Source: an uncultured Lachnospiraceae bacterium
GTDB lineage: Bacteria > Bacillota > Clostridia > Lachnospirales > Lachnospiraceae
Assembly: GCA_905199445.1 (NCBI GenBank)
Contig: CAJKGK010000012.1
Span: 1 to 64,000 of the forward strand
Direction of reading: 5' to 3'
Length of the DNA stretch: 64,000 bases
Numbering within the stretch: the first letter of the stretch is position 1; each line of letters opens with the position of its first letter. Positions 25,294 through 33,640 of this stretch are shown piece by piece. Made by a program: the position numbers and the translations under genes. The notes under the pieces were generated by a model. The model was not told where the DNA came from, did no database searches, and worked only from the letters and a program-made list of their open reading frames with translations.

Positions 25294-26724
25294 TTAAGCC
25301 ACGCGACCGGTTCTGACCTTCTGACCGCCCTGATCCAGCATACTGACGACCACCAGAGCCACAGCAGAAAACAGATAAGCAATCATCAATGAAAGATCTA
25401 CGTTCATAAGACCATAAAGGGGACCTGGAATACCAATCAAAAAGGAAATAACACCAATAATTCCCCCGACAATGGCTGCCGCAAAAGCACCTTTTCTTGT
25501 TGCACCCTTCCAGAGAAGACCGCCCAAAAGAGGCACAAGCATACTGCCCATATACGGATAATTAAAAATAATCATTGCGTCCAAAATATCACTCATGTGA
25601 AAAGCAAATATAATTCCCGCGATACTTCCGCCAAATACCGCTATTTTAGAAATAATTTTAGCCTTAGGCAGTTCATCCAGGTTTTCCACTTCCGGGTGGA
25701 GAAACTTATTATACAAATCCCGGGAAAAGGAAGCCCCCAATGAAAGAATGACACAGTTGGCACTGGACATAGCGGCCGACAAAATAGCCGCAATCACAAT
25801 GCCTGCCAGAATTGGGTTTAAAAGTCCTGTAGCCGCAATAGTAAATATACCATCTGTCACACCCGGGAAAAGAATGGTCGAGGCCGCACCGATGGTTGAA
25901 CAAAGAATACCGATGACAATCACAATAATACCACCGCCAATACAGCCCCTTGTCGCCGTCTTTGCATCCTTGGCTGACTGGATTCTGGCGTATGCATCGT
26001 AGGACACCGAAATTGACAGAAAAAAAGGAAGTACAAGGTAAATAAAGTTTGTTCCCATGCCTTCCGGGATAAACGGTGTATTATAAATATCTCCAATATT
26101 TCCCCCGGCCTGAACAAAATGAATCAGCGCACTCACTGCCAAAATCGGTATTCCGATAATGATAATTCCGGTCTGGATGACATCTGTAAGCACAACCCCC
26201 CACATACCGCCAATAGTACAGTAAATTAAAATCACCAAAGCCGTAATCGTCACGCCCACACCAAAGGGAACACCAAAGCCTTCCAAAACGCCGCCGCAGG
26301 CCAAAAGCTGGGCGATAAATATTCCAAGCATACTTGGCACATTACTCAGCCATGCCCAGAAACGGATTCCCCGGCTATCCCCATATCTTTTTGCAAAAAA
26401 GTCCAATGGCACATAGCCTTCCTCCTGCCGCAACCGTCTTGCCGTAAGCAGACCGGCTACAATCAGTCCGCCGCCGCAGCCAATAGAATAATAAATCCCC
26501 GGCCAAATTCCGTCATTATATCCGTTGGTTGCACCACTGAGTACAATACCCACACCGATCTGTACCGCAGCCAGTGTAACCGCCGTCATTTTAGCATTTA
26601 GTTTCCGTCCTGCCACCAGATAATCTGACGCCTTTTTATTTTTTCTTGACGCATAAATACCGGTGCCAATCATAATCAGAAAATAAACGGCACATACAAT
26701 AATAATTATAGTTTCCGATTTCAC
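25294..26724 (-). CDS. Sodium:solute symporter (SSF family)
   Basis: The 476-residue protein has about 13 hydrophobic helices. SSF features include the ASRKNKKASDYLVAGRKLN motif after helix 1, GYNDGIWPGIYYSIGCGGG in helix 2 and AAILSAAMSSANCVILSLGA (about 315-334), which provides the sodium-binding serines. It imports an organic solute with Na+. It is first of three genes with the flavoprotein (32-bp gap) and ferredoxin, so the imported solute is probably their substrate. A strong palindrome lies between promoter and start, so the cassette is likely under a repressor. Confidence 0.9.
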   Translation of the reverse strand: MKSETIIIIVCAVYFLIMIGTGIYASRKNKKASDYLVAGRKLNAKMTAVTLAAVQIGVGIVLSGATNGYNDGIWPGIYYSIGCGGGLIVAGLLTARRLRQEEGYVPLDFFAKRYGDSRGIRFWAWLSNVPSMLGIFIAQLLACGGVLEGFGVPFGVGVTITALVILIYCTIGGMWGVVLTDVIQTGIIIIGIPILAVSALIHFVQAGGNIGDIYNTPFIPEGMGTNFIYLVLPFFLSISVSYDAYARIQSAKDAKTATRGCIGGGIIVIVIGILCSTIGAASTILFPGVTDGIFTIAATGLLNPILAGIVIAAILSAAMSSANCVILSLGASFSRDLYNKFLHPEVENLDELPKAKIISKIAVFGGSIAGIIFAFHMSDILDAMIIFNYPYMGSMLVPLLGGLLWKGATRKGAFAAAIVGGIIGVISFLIGIPGPLYGLMNVDLSLMIAYLFSAVALVVVSMLDQGGQKVRTGRVA

Positions 26725-26768
26725 AACAAAGCCCTCCTTCTTTGTCCTGCGTTGTAGCGTTGAAGTTT

Positions 26769-26784
26769 AACGCGAACACGCGTT
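26769..26784. promoter_or_regulatory. Palindromic operator upstream of the symporter cassette
   Basis: Perfect inverted repeat AACGCG-AACA-CGCGTT, about 15-30 bases downstream of the predicted start of transcription. GCGTTG half-site-like sequences also occur at 26749-26754 and 26757-26762. The GC-centred pattern resembles LacI or GntR type sites. No regulator gene is adjacent. Confidence 0.72.
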
Positions 26785-26804
26785 GATTCATTAAAGTTTT
26801 ATAT

Positions 26805-26833
26805 ATTCTACCACAATGCATATGACTTCGCAA
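26805..26833 (-). promoter_or_regulatory. Promoter of the symporter-flavoprotein cassette
   Basis: Minus strand: TTGCGA (26828-26833), 17-bp spacer, TAGAAT (26805-26810). Confidence 0.68.
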
Positions 26834-26850
26834 GGGCGATTTTTCAAAAA

Positions 26851-29800
26851 TCAGATTTTGTCCAATTCAACCGGATGGTCCTGAGCACAAAGTACTTTCA
26901 TTTCTCCCGCCTCAAAGCAGACTTCCAGAGGTGTATGATGAATCGGACATCGGATATCATGCCGTCGGATATATTCTGAAACAACATCGCCGCGAACAAA
27001 ATTTCGATAATGGCACCTCGTACATCCTACAAAAAATTTATTTTTCTTTTTTAAAGTGATGGCCGCCTGGCATTTAGGACACCGATAGTGAGCTTCCAGA
27101 AAGGATTTTAAGTCATGGACCGGTGCACTGTCCACATTGGAAGCAGCCGCAAGACCAACCAGTGTACAGACTTCTTTGGCCAAAGATCTGCCGTCAAAGC
27201 GAATTCCCAGCCATTGTGTAACCGGGTATTCTCTGTCTTTATATTCAAAAAATCGATCCATCTGCCAGCATCCATACCATGTCATATGTCGGTCAATCAC
27301 CATAACAGGGAATACAGACTTTATACCTCTGACCACGACCCCCTTTTTATGGGATAATTTTAGCTTTTCAAATATTTCCTGACTGCCCTGATAGAATTTC
27401 CCCGCAGGAAGCCCATACAAAATTTCAGTCTCTGCAGCTGCAATATCCGCCTGCATAACATCCATGGCCTGACGCCAATCTGTCATCAAAGTAAAATCCC
27501 CGTTCTTTTTATGAATCCAAAAAGCCACATTGTTCATTACCCGGCCATTTTCCAAAAAATTGCACAGCTGCGTTTTTGTCACAAGCTTTCCCCCATTTAA
27601 AATGTGATCCATCAGACTGTAAAGCAAATTTTCCCGTCTCTTTTCCCCAGTTGTACCATCCATCCCAATTGTTCTTACGGACTGTGCCTGTATTTGATCC
27701 CAAAAGTTTTTGCAATAAACAAGAACCAGTCTGCTTTTTGCCCGGGTTACTGCCACATTAATTAAACGATTCAGCCGTTGTGTGTTTTCACTGTTCAGAA
27801 GACGTCCCGGCCGCTGCATTGGAAAACAATCCACAGTATCAAGGATAATAATGTCATTTTCGGCCCCTTGATACTGATGAATTGTTGCACAAAAAATTCC
27901 TGAATCCTCACCTGAGGGGAGACATTTAAGGCCTAAATCTTCAATCATCCGATGAATCAGTCTGGCCTGTGCGGCGTAGGGCGTAATAATCCCCACACTG
28001 TTTTCACCGTTTAAAGACATTTCCATAGCACAGGCAAGGGAAATAAAACCACTCATCATATTGAATCTTGATCCGGATTTCGTAAAACCACAGGCGCAGT
28101 CCATACCGGACAAATCTATGGACACCATGGCAGACGAAGACCAGGGCAGATTTTTAAGCTTTTCACTTGCAGACAGCTTTACCGGCAGTGCGGTTTTTAG
28201 CATACACGCATACATATGCCGGGAAGCAAAATCTGCAAGGTCCGGATGCATCCGATATTGAATATCCAGCATCGTCATCCATGGATGTCCTGCCGTCCCG
28301 GTTCCATCCCAGATCTTAAGGAAATAAAAAATATCCTTCTCTAAAACCGTTGAAGCAGCCGAAACGGCAATCGGCGGCAGCTGTTTAAAATCTCCGATAC
28401 AAATCAGGTGAGCTGTTGCTTTTTCTCCTGCAGCAATAATCTGAGGTACATAAGCCATACTTACCTCATCAAATATAACCATATCATAGGTCAGGCCATC
28501 AAACACAGGATCCATTGTCAGCTTGGAAACCGTTGTACCTACAATTTCAGCCTTCTCAACCAATGCTTTTTCATAACTTTTTATAGAATCATTCAGCTGC
28601 TTTTGTAAATTTTTATATTTCAAATATTCTGCCGACTCATCCTGCCCACATTGAACAAGCATTTGAAGATACGCCGTAATCTCATGCTCCTGTTTTTGCA
28701 GCTCGGGCATTTGTTCCAAAACACAGTTTTGAGCACATATCGATGGCATTTGCTTTAAAGCCTCACTTTTCACATAACCATAACGAAGAAGATTCCCCTG
28801 GGGCAGCAAACCGGTTTTACAGCTTCGGGATGGTAAATTTATTTGAGGCGAATTTAAAAGAAGTTGAGCTGTCTTCAATACAGCACTGTCCACGGCAATA
28901 TTGCTGTGACTCACCATTAAAACTTTCATCCCTCTGTGAACACCTTCCAGTGCCAGTTTTGCCATTGTATACGTTTTTCCGGTCCCCGGCGGCCCCCATA
29001 TCACACTGACCGGATGGGTCAAACTAAAATCAAGCGCCGCCTCCTGTCCCTTCCGAATATGAAAGTTGGATCCTGCCGTAAAAGCCAGCTTAGGGCCTTC
29101 AAGCAAAAGCCGTCCAATGGGAGAGGTTTGGGAAATATGATTCTGTATCCATTTAAGCCGTTTCACCAATGCCTCCAGAACCTTCCAGGACTGTGCCGTC
29201 AGACTGCCCTGACACAGGCTTTTTCCCAGGCTTTTTCCGGTAACTACAGTGACCTGATCTCCCCGGCATTCCAAAACCTCGCCTTTTTGTACTGAATCTG
29301 AAATTTCAATCATCACCGGTGTATTTTCGGCCAGACGAACCGGATCATTTATATTAAATCTATACACAAACCGCCCGCTTTCCACAGCCAGCGCTCCGCC
29401 CATTGTAATCTCATACCGTTCCTCATGGCGGCCTCTGATATATTGAATCTCTGTCTCCAATGCGTTTATGTATCTGGCAATGATTTCTGAGGCATCCTGA
29501 AAATTTTCATTTTCCGCTGACACTTTCACGCAAGCACGGCTTACACTCATTTCCGGTTTATTTTTCCCGGCAAAAGGAATAACGAAGGATGCCCATTCGG
29601 CCGCACTCATTTCTTTTGTCTGAACCGACTGAATCCGGATTTTATTTTCTGTTTCAATTTCATATAACACCTGGGTTTTCTCCCTGGCTGTCCCGTTAAA
29701 TATTTGTACAATCAACTGTCCCCCCGGCCACCCGCCTGCCTGAGCACCAAAGATCAGTGAATATTCCCGCCTTTCCATGGCCCGAAGCCGTCCGGCTCCC

Positions 29801-29994
29801 GGATGCACTAAAGCTGTAAAGAGCTCTCCCCGTTTATTTTTAAAGGCTGACTTCATATTATACATAAAGTCTTCTGATTGAAAATTTTTTACAATCGTCT
29901 GGTGGACAAAAAAGCTGCCGTCCTTCGTCTGAAGCTTTGGAAGCAACAGTCGAAAGCCGCAGCCGTCAAATGTTCTTTTCATCTGTTTTTTCAT
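26851..29994 (-). CDS. SF1 (Upf1-like) helicase with C-terminal extension
   Basis: The 1047-residue protein has an N-terminal region of about 320 residues without a recognised domain, then a superfamily 1B helicase core: Walker A GPPGTGKT (about 333), VIFDEVS (about 505), GDFKQLPP, DIQYRMHP, TIHQYQGAENDIIILD and NVAVTRAK. After it, residues of about 820-950 hold a segment that looks like a degenerate phospholipase-D-like fold, and residues 972-994 a zinc ribbon CPKC...CTRC of topoisomerase-like type. Such proteins unwind RNA or DNA. No nuclease or defence gene is next to it. The function is not known to me. Confidence 0.85.
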   Translation of the reverse strand: MKKQMKRTFDGCGFRLLLPKLQTKDGSFFVHQTIVKNFQSEDFMYNMKSAFKNKRGELFTALVHPGAGRLRAMERREYSLIFGAQAGGWPGGQLIVQIFNGTAREKTQVLYEIETENKIRIQSVQTKEMSAAEWASFVIPFAGKNKPEMSVSRACVKVSAENENFQDASEIIARYINALETEIQYIRGRHEERYEITMGGALAVESGRFVYRFNINDPVRLAENTPVMIEISDSVQKGEVLECRGDQVTVVTGKSLGKSLCQGSLTAQSWKVLEALVKRLKWIQNHISQTSPIGRLLLEGPKLAFTAGSNFHIRKGQEAALDFSLTHPVSVIWGPPGTGKTYTMAKLALEGVHRGMKVLMVSHSNIAVDSAVLKTAQLLLNSPQINLPSRSCKTGLLPQGNLLRYGYVKSEALKQMPSICAQNCVLEQMPELQKQEHEITAYLQMLVQCGQDESAEYLKYKNLQKQLNDSIKSYEKALVEKAEIVGTTVSKLTMDPVFDGLTYDMVIFDEVSMAYVPQIIAAGEKATAHLICIGDFKQLPPIAVSAASTVLEKDIFYFLKIWDGTGTAGHPWMTMLDIQYRMHPDLADFASRHMYACMLKTALPVKLSASEKLKNLPWSSSAMVSIDLSGMDCACGFTKSGSRFNMMSGFISLACAMEMSLNGENSVGIITPYAAQARLIHRMIEDLGLKCLPSGEDSGIFCATIHQYQGAENDIIILDTVDCFPMQRPGRLLNSENTQRLNRLINVAVTRAKSRLVLVYCKNFWDQIQAQSVRTIGMDGTTGEKRRENLLYSLMDHILNGGKLVTKTQLCNFLENGRVMNNVAFWIHKKNGDFTLMTDWRQAMDVMQADIAAAETEILYGLPAGKFYQGSQEIFEKLKLSHKKGVVVRGIKSVFPVMVIDRHMTWYGCWQMDRFFEYKDREYPVTQWLGIRFDGRSLAKEVCTLVGLAAASNVDSAPVHDLKSFLEAHYRCPKCQAAITLKKKNKFFVGCTRCHYRNFVRGDVVSEYIRRHDIRCPIHHTPLEVCFEAGEMKVLCAQDHPVELDKI

Positions 29995-30187
29995 TTTTTT
30001 CGGAAACCTCTTCCTCTTATTTTATTTTCCAGTGAATCAAAAATGTCAGTGCCTTAATGTTTTCCACATCAGGTCCAACAGAAAATTTTCTAAATACTAT
30101 CGTTTATTATCATACCAAAATTCTAAAAAAATGTATATGAAACAAAGGAAAAAAACAGATTTTATCTATCCATTTTTGAAGAATTAC

Positions 30188-30216
30188 TTGAATGTGTAAT
30201 CATTAAATATTATAAT
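30188..30216 (+). promoter_or_regulatory. Promoter of the TIM-barrel isomerase gene
   Basis: TTGAAT (30188-30193), 17-bp spacer, TATAAT (30211-30216). The 286-bp divergent region 29995-30280 holds this and the operator-like palindrome, with nothing else seen. Confidence 0.8.
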
Positions 30217-30226
30217 AAATAACAGA

Positions 30227-30243
30227 AGTCATTATGAATGACT
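30227..30243. promoter_or_regulatory. Operator-like palindrome
   Basis: AGTCATT-ATG-AATGACT, 7-bp perfect arms, beginning 10 bases after the -10 hexamer of the plus-strand promoter, so it would cover the early transcribed region. Confidence 0.6.
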
Positions 30244-30280
30244 GATAACTTTATCTATTTTTAGGAGGAGGTTTACAATT

Positions 30281-31168
30281 ATGCAAATCGGAATCGGTAC
30301 ATATTCATTTGGAGGTATTGCCAGCTATTTAGGCCTTGGCCCTACACTTCTTGAAAAATTTAAAACAATCAGCGCTCTGGGATTTAACTCTGTTGAACTT
30401 TTACCCGTTGATCTGGATAACAACATTGAAGATATAAAAAAATGGCTGAAAGAAACCGGTCTTCAAGTCACATCCATTCATGCCGAACCAACAGAGGAAA
30501 TCGTCAAAAAAATGGCTGAATTAGGCGGACAGGCTGTCATCTGGGCCGGCACACCATTTAATACAAAAGAAGAAGCCATTGAAGTTGCCCATCTTCTGGA
30601 CGAGATGGCCGAGATGGCACAGCCCTATGGAATTAAAATCGGCTATCACAACCACAGTCAGGAATTCTATTTTGACCAGGGCAAGGCATTACTGGAGCAC
30701 CTTTTAGATAACAGTACAAAATGTTATGCACAGCTGGACTGCGGCTGGGCGATGAACGGCGGTATGTACCCCCCTTACTTTATCCGCAAATACAAAAATC
30801 GTATTCTGTCCATCCATGTTAAGGAAAACAGCAAGGTTGTAGGTCCCGGACCTCAGCCGCCATCACGCCATGGTGATCAGCCGAATCCAGGCGCCGCCTT
30901 TGCTCATGTTAAAGAATTGCCTTTGGAAGAACGTCAGAAAATTCTCGATGACTTTACAAAAGCAGCCGAAGCGGACGATTCCGGTCGTTTTGATGTTCAA
31001 TGTAAAATGGGCGCCTTAGAATCCAATATGGACTGGAAAGAAATCAAAAAAGCGCTGGACGAACAGGACTTTGAAGCATTCTGGGTTGTTGAGCGGGAAG
31101 GTTTCTATGATGAACATGATAAATGTATCGCCGAAGACTGTGCATGGCTGAAAGAAAACATTCTGTAA
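30281..31168 (+). CDS. Sugar phosphate isomerase/epimerase family TIM barrel
   Basis: The 295-residue protein belongs to the xylose-isomerase-like TIM barrel family (AP endonuclease 2 superfamily). Visible features are GIGTYSFGG at the start, SIHAEP (about residue 67), IGYHNHSQEF (about 125-134), QLDCGWAMNGG (about 151) and SIHVKEN (about 178), which supply the usual His/Glu/Asp metal ligands. The C-terminus has WVVEREGF. It likely isomerises or epimerises a sugar or inositol derivative, or removes a sugar residue via 3-keto chemistry; which one is unclear. AGGAGG lies 10 bases before the start. A terminator follows. Confidence 0.85.
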   Translation: MQIGIGTYSFGGIASYLGLGPTLLEKFKTISALGFNSVELLPVDLDNNIEDIKKWLKETGLQVTSIHAEPTEEIVKKMAELGGQAVIWAGTPFNTKEEAIEVAHLLDEMAEMAQPYGIKIGYHNHSQEFYFDQGKALLEHLLDNSTKCYAQLDCGWAMNGGMYPPYFIRKYKNRILSIHVKENSKVVGPGPQPPSRHGDQPNPGAAFAHVKELPLEERQKILDDFTKAAEADDSGRFDVQCKMGALESNMDWKEIKKALDEQDFEAFWVVEREGFYDEHDKCIAEDCAWLKENIL

Positions 31169-31176
31169 ATTTTTTA

Positions 31177-31231
31177 CCCCCCTCCAGGCAGACCAGAGCA
31201 AAAAAACTTGCCGCCTGGAGAGGGGATTTTT
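31177..31231 (+). terminator. Terminator after the isomerase gene
   Basis: Stem CTCCAGGC/GCCTGGAG with GC-rich extension (31177-31189 with 31213-31225, one mismatch), then ATTTTT. Confidence 0.85.
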
Positions 31232-31327
31232 GCTGCCATATTTTTTTACAATATCGTCCGTACATCATCTGTGCATGATTAAACCTGAGTATTTTGTATT
31301 TTTTAGCTACTATTTTATCCGCAGTAC

Positions 31328-31356
31328 TTGAAAAATAGTCTGCTGGATATTAAAAT
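31328..31356 (+). promoter_or_regulatory. Promoter of the esterase gene
   Basis: TTGAAA (31328-31333), 17-bp spacer, TAAAAT (31351-31356). Because it overlaps the longest possible open frame, translation must begin downstream, at 31397. Confidence 0.8.
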
Positions 31357-31396
31357 AAAACTAAAATATTATATAAATTTTATTGGGGGATTTCAT

Positions 31397-32668
31397 ATGT
31401 ATACGTACAAAACATTTACAACAATCACCGATATGGGGCCTTATGTCACAAAACTTATTATACAGCTTCCTGATGGCATCGGCATATCCCAGCTTCATCC
31501 AGAAACTCTGGAAGTTTATGTGGAGAGGAAATCAAAAGTTACCGGTGATCTTATTTATACCAAAAATTTCCTCAAGCCTGACGAAGAACCTTATCCTTCA
31601 CAAGGCTATCAAAAGGTTACAAAAATCTATCCCTGCGACAGTGATGGTCTTTGGTGTGATAACGGAAACCATGCAGCTTTAGAGCTGGAAAGTAGTATGC
31701 TTGGCAAAAGAACAGAAGGAACTATGCTCAGCAGCGCATATGTCATCAATGATTATAAAATCACTTTGTCAAACCTGTCGTCTCAAAATCATCCTTCGTC
31801 TGTAATCTTTGACACCTGTCTGGGAGATATCTGCCCTCAGCTCAAAGGTTGGGCTAATTCTGAACATACTACCGGAGAATTAAAACTAAACTATGGTTAT
31901 TTTACACCAGAAAATTTATCAGACAAATACCCGTTAGTGATATGGCTCCATGGTGCCGGAGAAGGCGGTACCGATCCCAAGATTGCCTATACCGGAAATA
32001 AGGTTGTTCACTTATCATCCCCGGAAATCCAGAAAAAGCTGGGCGGTAAGGCATGGATTCTTGTGCCCCAATGTCCTACAGTATGGATGGATGACGGTAT
32101 TGAACAGTTGGGCCATTCCAATATCAGCATTTACACAAAACCGTTAAAAGAATGTATCGATGAATTTATACGGCAGCACTGCGATTATATTGATACAGAC
32201 AAAATATTTATCGGGGGCTGTTCCAACGGCGGTTTCATGACCGTGCGCATGATCATCGACTATCCCGGCTTCTTTGCAGCAGCCTTTCCTGCCTGTGAAG
32301 CTTTCTATGAGGAAAACATTACCGATACTATGATTTCACAGCTTAAAGCACTGCCCATCTGGTTTATCCATGATAAAGACGACGAACTGGTCAATCCTGC
32401 ACAGACCTCACTGCCATTGTATCATAAACTGATCAATGCCGGCGCAGAAAATATTCATTTTACATATTATGATCGCTCAAATAACATCTTTAAGGAATAT
32501 GGAAATAAATTCAAATTTCCGCCTGAAACCTTTAAACACGCTGTATGGGTTAATGTGTATAATGATGATTGCTTTACAGATATCGATGGGCATCTGGCCA
32601 TGGACAATGGTAAGCCGGTCACATTATGGACATGGCTGGGGAATATCGCGGTTTCTAAGCAGTCTTAA
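31397..32668 (+). CDS. Alpha/beta-hydrolase esterase with N-terminal Ig-like domain
   Basis: The start (MYTYKTF) follows GGGGGA by 6 bases. The 423-residue protein has an N-terminal beta-rich region (about 1-150) resembling the Ig-like domain of some bacterial esterases, and a hydrolase domain: oxyanion HGAGEGG (185-191), nucleophile S276 in GGCSNGG, acid D328 or D329 in HDKDDEL, and H381 in FKHAVW. No signal peptide, so intracellular. Related enzymes remove ester groups from plant glycans, such as feruloyl or acetyl esters, or cut peptides; specificity is not readable. Context of sugar-related genes favours a carbohydrate esterase. Confidence 0.8.
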   Translation: MYTYKTFTTITDMGPYVTKLIIQLPDGIGISQLHPETLEVYVERKSKVTGDLIYTKNFLKPDEEPYPSQGYQKVTKIYPCDSDGLWCDNGNHAALELESSMLGKRTEGTMLSSAYVINDYKITLSNLSSQNHPSSVIFDTCLGDICPQLKGWANSEHTTGELKLNYGYFTPENLSDKYPLVIWLHGAGEGGTDPKIAYTGNKVVHLSSPEIQKKLGGKAWILVPQCPTVWMDDGIEQLGHSNISIYTKPLKECIDEFIRQHCDYIDTDKIFIGGCSNGGFMTVRMIIDYPGFFAAAFPACEAFYEENITDTMISQLKALPIWFIHDKDDELVNPAQTSLPLYHKLINAGAENIHFTYYDRSNNIFKEYGNKFKFPPETFKHAVWVNVYNDDCFTDIDGHLAMDNGKPVTLWTWLGNIAVSKQS

Positions 32669-32727
32669 TGTTTTCGGCAGGCTGTACGTATGCTTCGCTT
32701 TATCCACTCATTAATTTAAATCACAAA

Positions 32728-32776
32728 AAATCCTGTAATCCTTGATTTTACTATACTTATAAGGATTACAGGATTT
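32728..32776 (+). terminator. Terminator after the esterase gene
   Basis: Perfect 16-bp stem AAATCCTGTAATCCTT (32728-32743) with its complement (32761-32776), followed by AATTTTAATAAAATTT. An A-run also precedes it. Confidence 0.85.
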
Positions 32777-32793
32777 AATTTTAATAAAATTTA

Positions 32794-32821
32794 ATTAGAA
32801 TTTGCCTTCTTTTGCTGCTTC
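32794..32821. repeat. 28-bp duplicate of the GGGtGRT gene end, copy 1
   Basis: ATTAGAATTTGCCTTC continuing to base 32821, identical at 27 of 28 positions with 33613-33640, where it encodes the last residues and stop codon of the GGGtGRT gene. Here it is outside any gene. The repeat flanks about 790 bp that hold a metallophosphoesterase gene. Confidence 0.85.
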
Positions 32822-32880
32822 CCTGTAGCATTCCTTTTTTTCTTAGATCCCCGATCGCATGCATTGCCTCGCTTCTAAAT

Positions 32881-33423
32881 TTATCTCAAGTTATTTTTGT
32901 AAAATTTATTATTTTCTATCAGTTCCTTAAACGTCACCGGTTGATAACCATTCAGCATACATCCTGCATTTAATGCTCTCTCCAATGTACGCATGTACTG
33001 ATACGCCCCATCTGTCCTGTTATGAATGTGACCGTAGATATGGTAAGCGCCTTTATAAAAACCATTCCATTCTGCAATAGGGAAGTGGCACAGAACAATG
33101 CGTTCTCCACAGTCCTTTACAAATAGCATCTTATCCACAGAGTCGATACACGCCATAGCTTCAGAATCTTTCATAAGTTCCCCATCATGATTTCCTTGAA
33201 TCAGATGTTTTCTGCCCTTCAGTTGTTTCAGATACCAAGCTGAGCTATGCTCAGAGCGATAACATACATCCCCCAAAAGATAGACATCATCGTCAGTTGA
33301 TACCCTGCTGTTCCAATTTTCAATCAGTACCTTGTCCATTTCAGATACAGACAGGAATGGTCTGTTGTCAAACTTCAATACATTTTCATGCCCCAAGTGC
33401 ATGTCAGCAATATACAAATTCAT
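32881..33423 (-). CDS. Metallophosphoesterase
   Basis: The start at 33423 (MNLYIADMHLGH) has GGAGG 8 bases upstream; the open frame begins 7 codons earlier. The 180-residue protein is a compact calcineurin-like phosphoesterase: DMHLGH (7-12), LLGDVCYR (about 49-56), QGNHDGE (about 75-81), LCHFP (about 109) and GHIHNR (about 129-134) form the two-metal site. Members remove phosphate from nucleotides, phosphodiesters or proteins. A 30-codon open frame ends 4 bases before its start. The gene lies between two copies of a 28-bp repeat. Confidence 0.88.
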   Translation of the reverse strand: MNLYIADMHLGHENVLKFDNRPFLSVSEMDKVLIENWNSRVSTDDDVYLLGDVCYRSEHSSAWYLKQLKGRKHLIQGNHDGELMKDSEAMACIDSVDKMLFVKDCGERIVLCHFPIAEWNGFYKGAYHIYGHIHNRTDGAYQYMRTLERALNAGCMLNGYQPVTFKELIENNKFYKNNLR

Positions 33424-33427
33424 ACGG

Positions 33428-33520
33428 TTAGCCTCCTTCTCCATAACTCATCATTTTTCGCAGTTTATAATAAGTTGTTTGCACCAGTGCAATGACACGC
33501 TGTCTTTTACGTTCATTCAT
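33428..33520 (-). CDS. Possible small ORF or gene remnant before the phosphoesterase
   Basis: A 30-codon open frame (MNERKRQRVIALVQTTYY...) ends with GGAGGCTAA, so its end carries the ribosome-binding site of the phosphoesterase gene. In-frame codons without a start continue upstream for another 15 or so residues (IRLEESCFSSLKDSG), which looks like the tail of a larger coding region. Either a coupled short peptide or a decayed gene end. Its 5' part overlaps the terminator region. Not recognised. Confidence 0.4.
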   Translation of the reverse strand: MNERKRQRVIALVQTTYYKLRKMMSYGEGG

Positions 33521-33540
33521 CCCAGAGTCTTTTAAAGAAG

Positions 33541-33582
33541 AAAAACAGGACTCCTCAAGCCGAATTACGACTTAAGAAGCCC
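33541..33582 (-). terminator. Terminator of the GGGtGRT operon
   Basis: 15-bp stem (33548-33562 with 33568-33582) using four G-U pairs, loop TAATT-like, followed on the minus strand by TGTTTTTCTTC. Confidence 0.75.
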
Positions 33583-33612
33583 CTTAAAATCAAAATTTTT
33601 TGCCTCTATATT

Positions 33613-33640
33613 ATTAGAATTTGCCTTCTTTCGCTGCTTC
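33613..33640. repeat. 28-bp duplicate, copy 2 (end of the GGGtGRT gene)
   Basis: Same 28 bases as 32794-32821 with one difference (C for T at 33632). It includes the stop codon and the EAAKEGKF-coding end of the gene. Confidence 0.85.

Noticed and set aside
26851..29994. Defence island built around the helicase
   Set aside because: No nuclease, methylase, toxin, reverse transcriptase or other defence gene lies on either side; the neighbours are metabolic.
32794..33640. Complete mobile element
   Set aside because: No integrase or transposase and no terminal inverted repeats; only the 28-bp duplication supports insertion.
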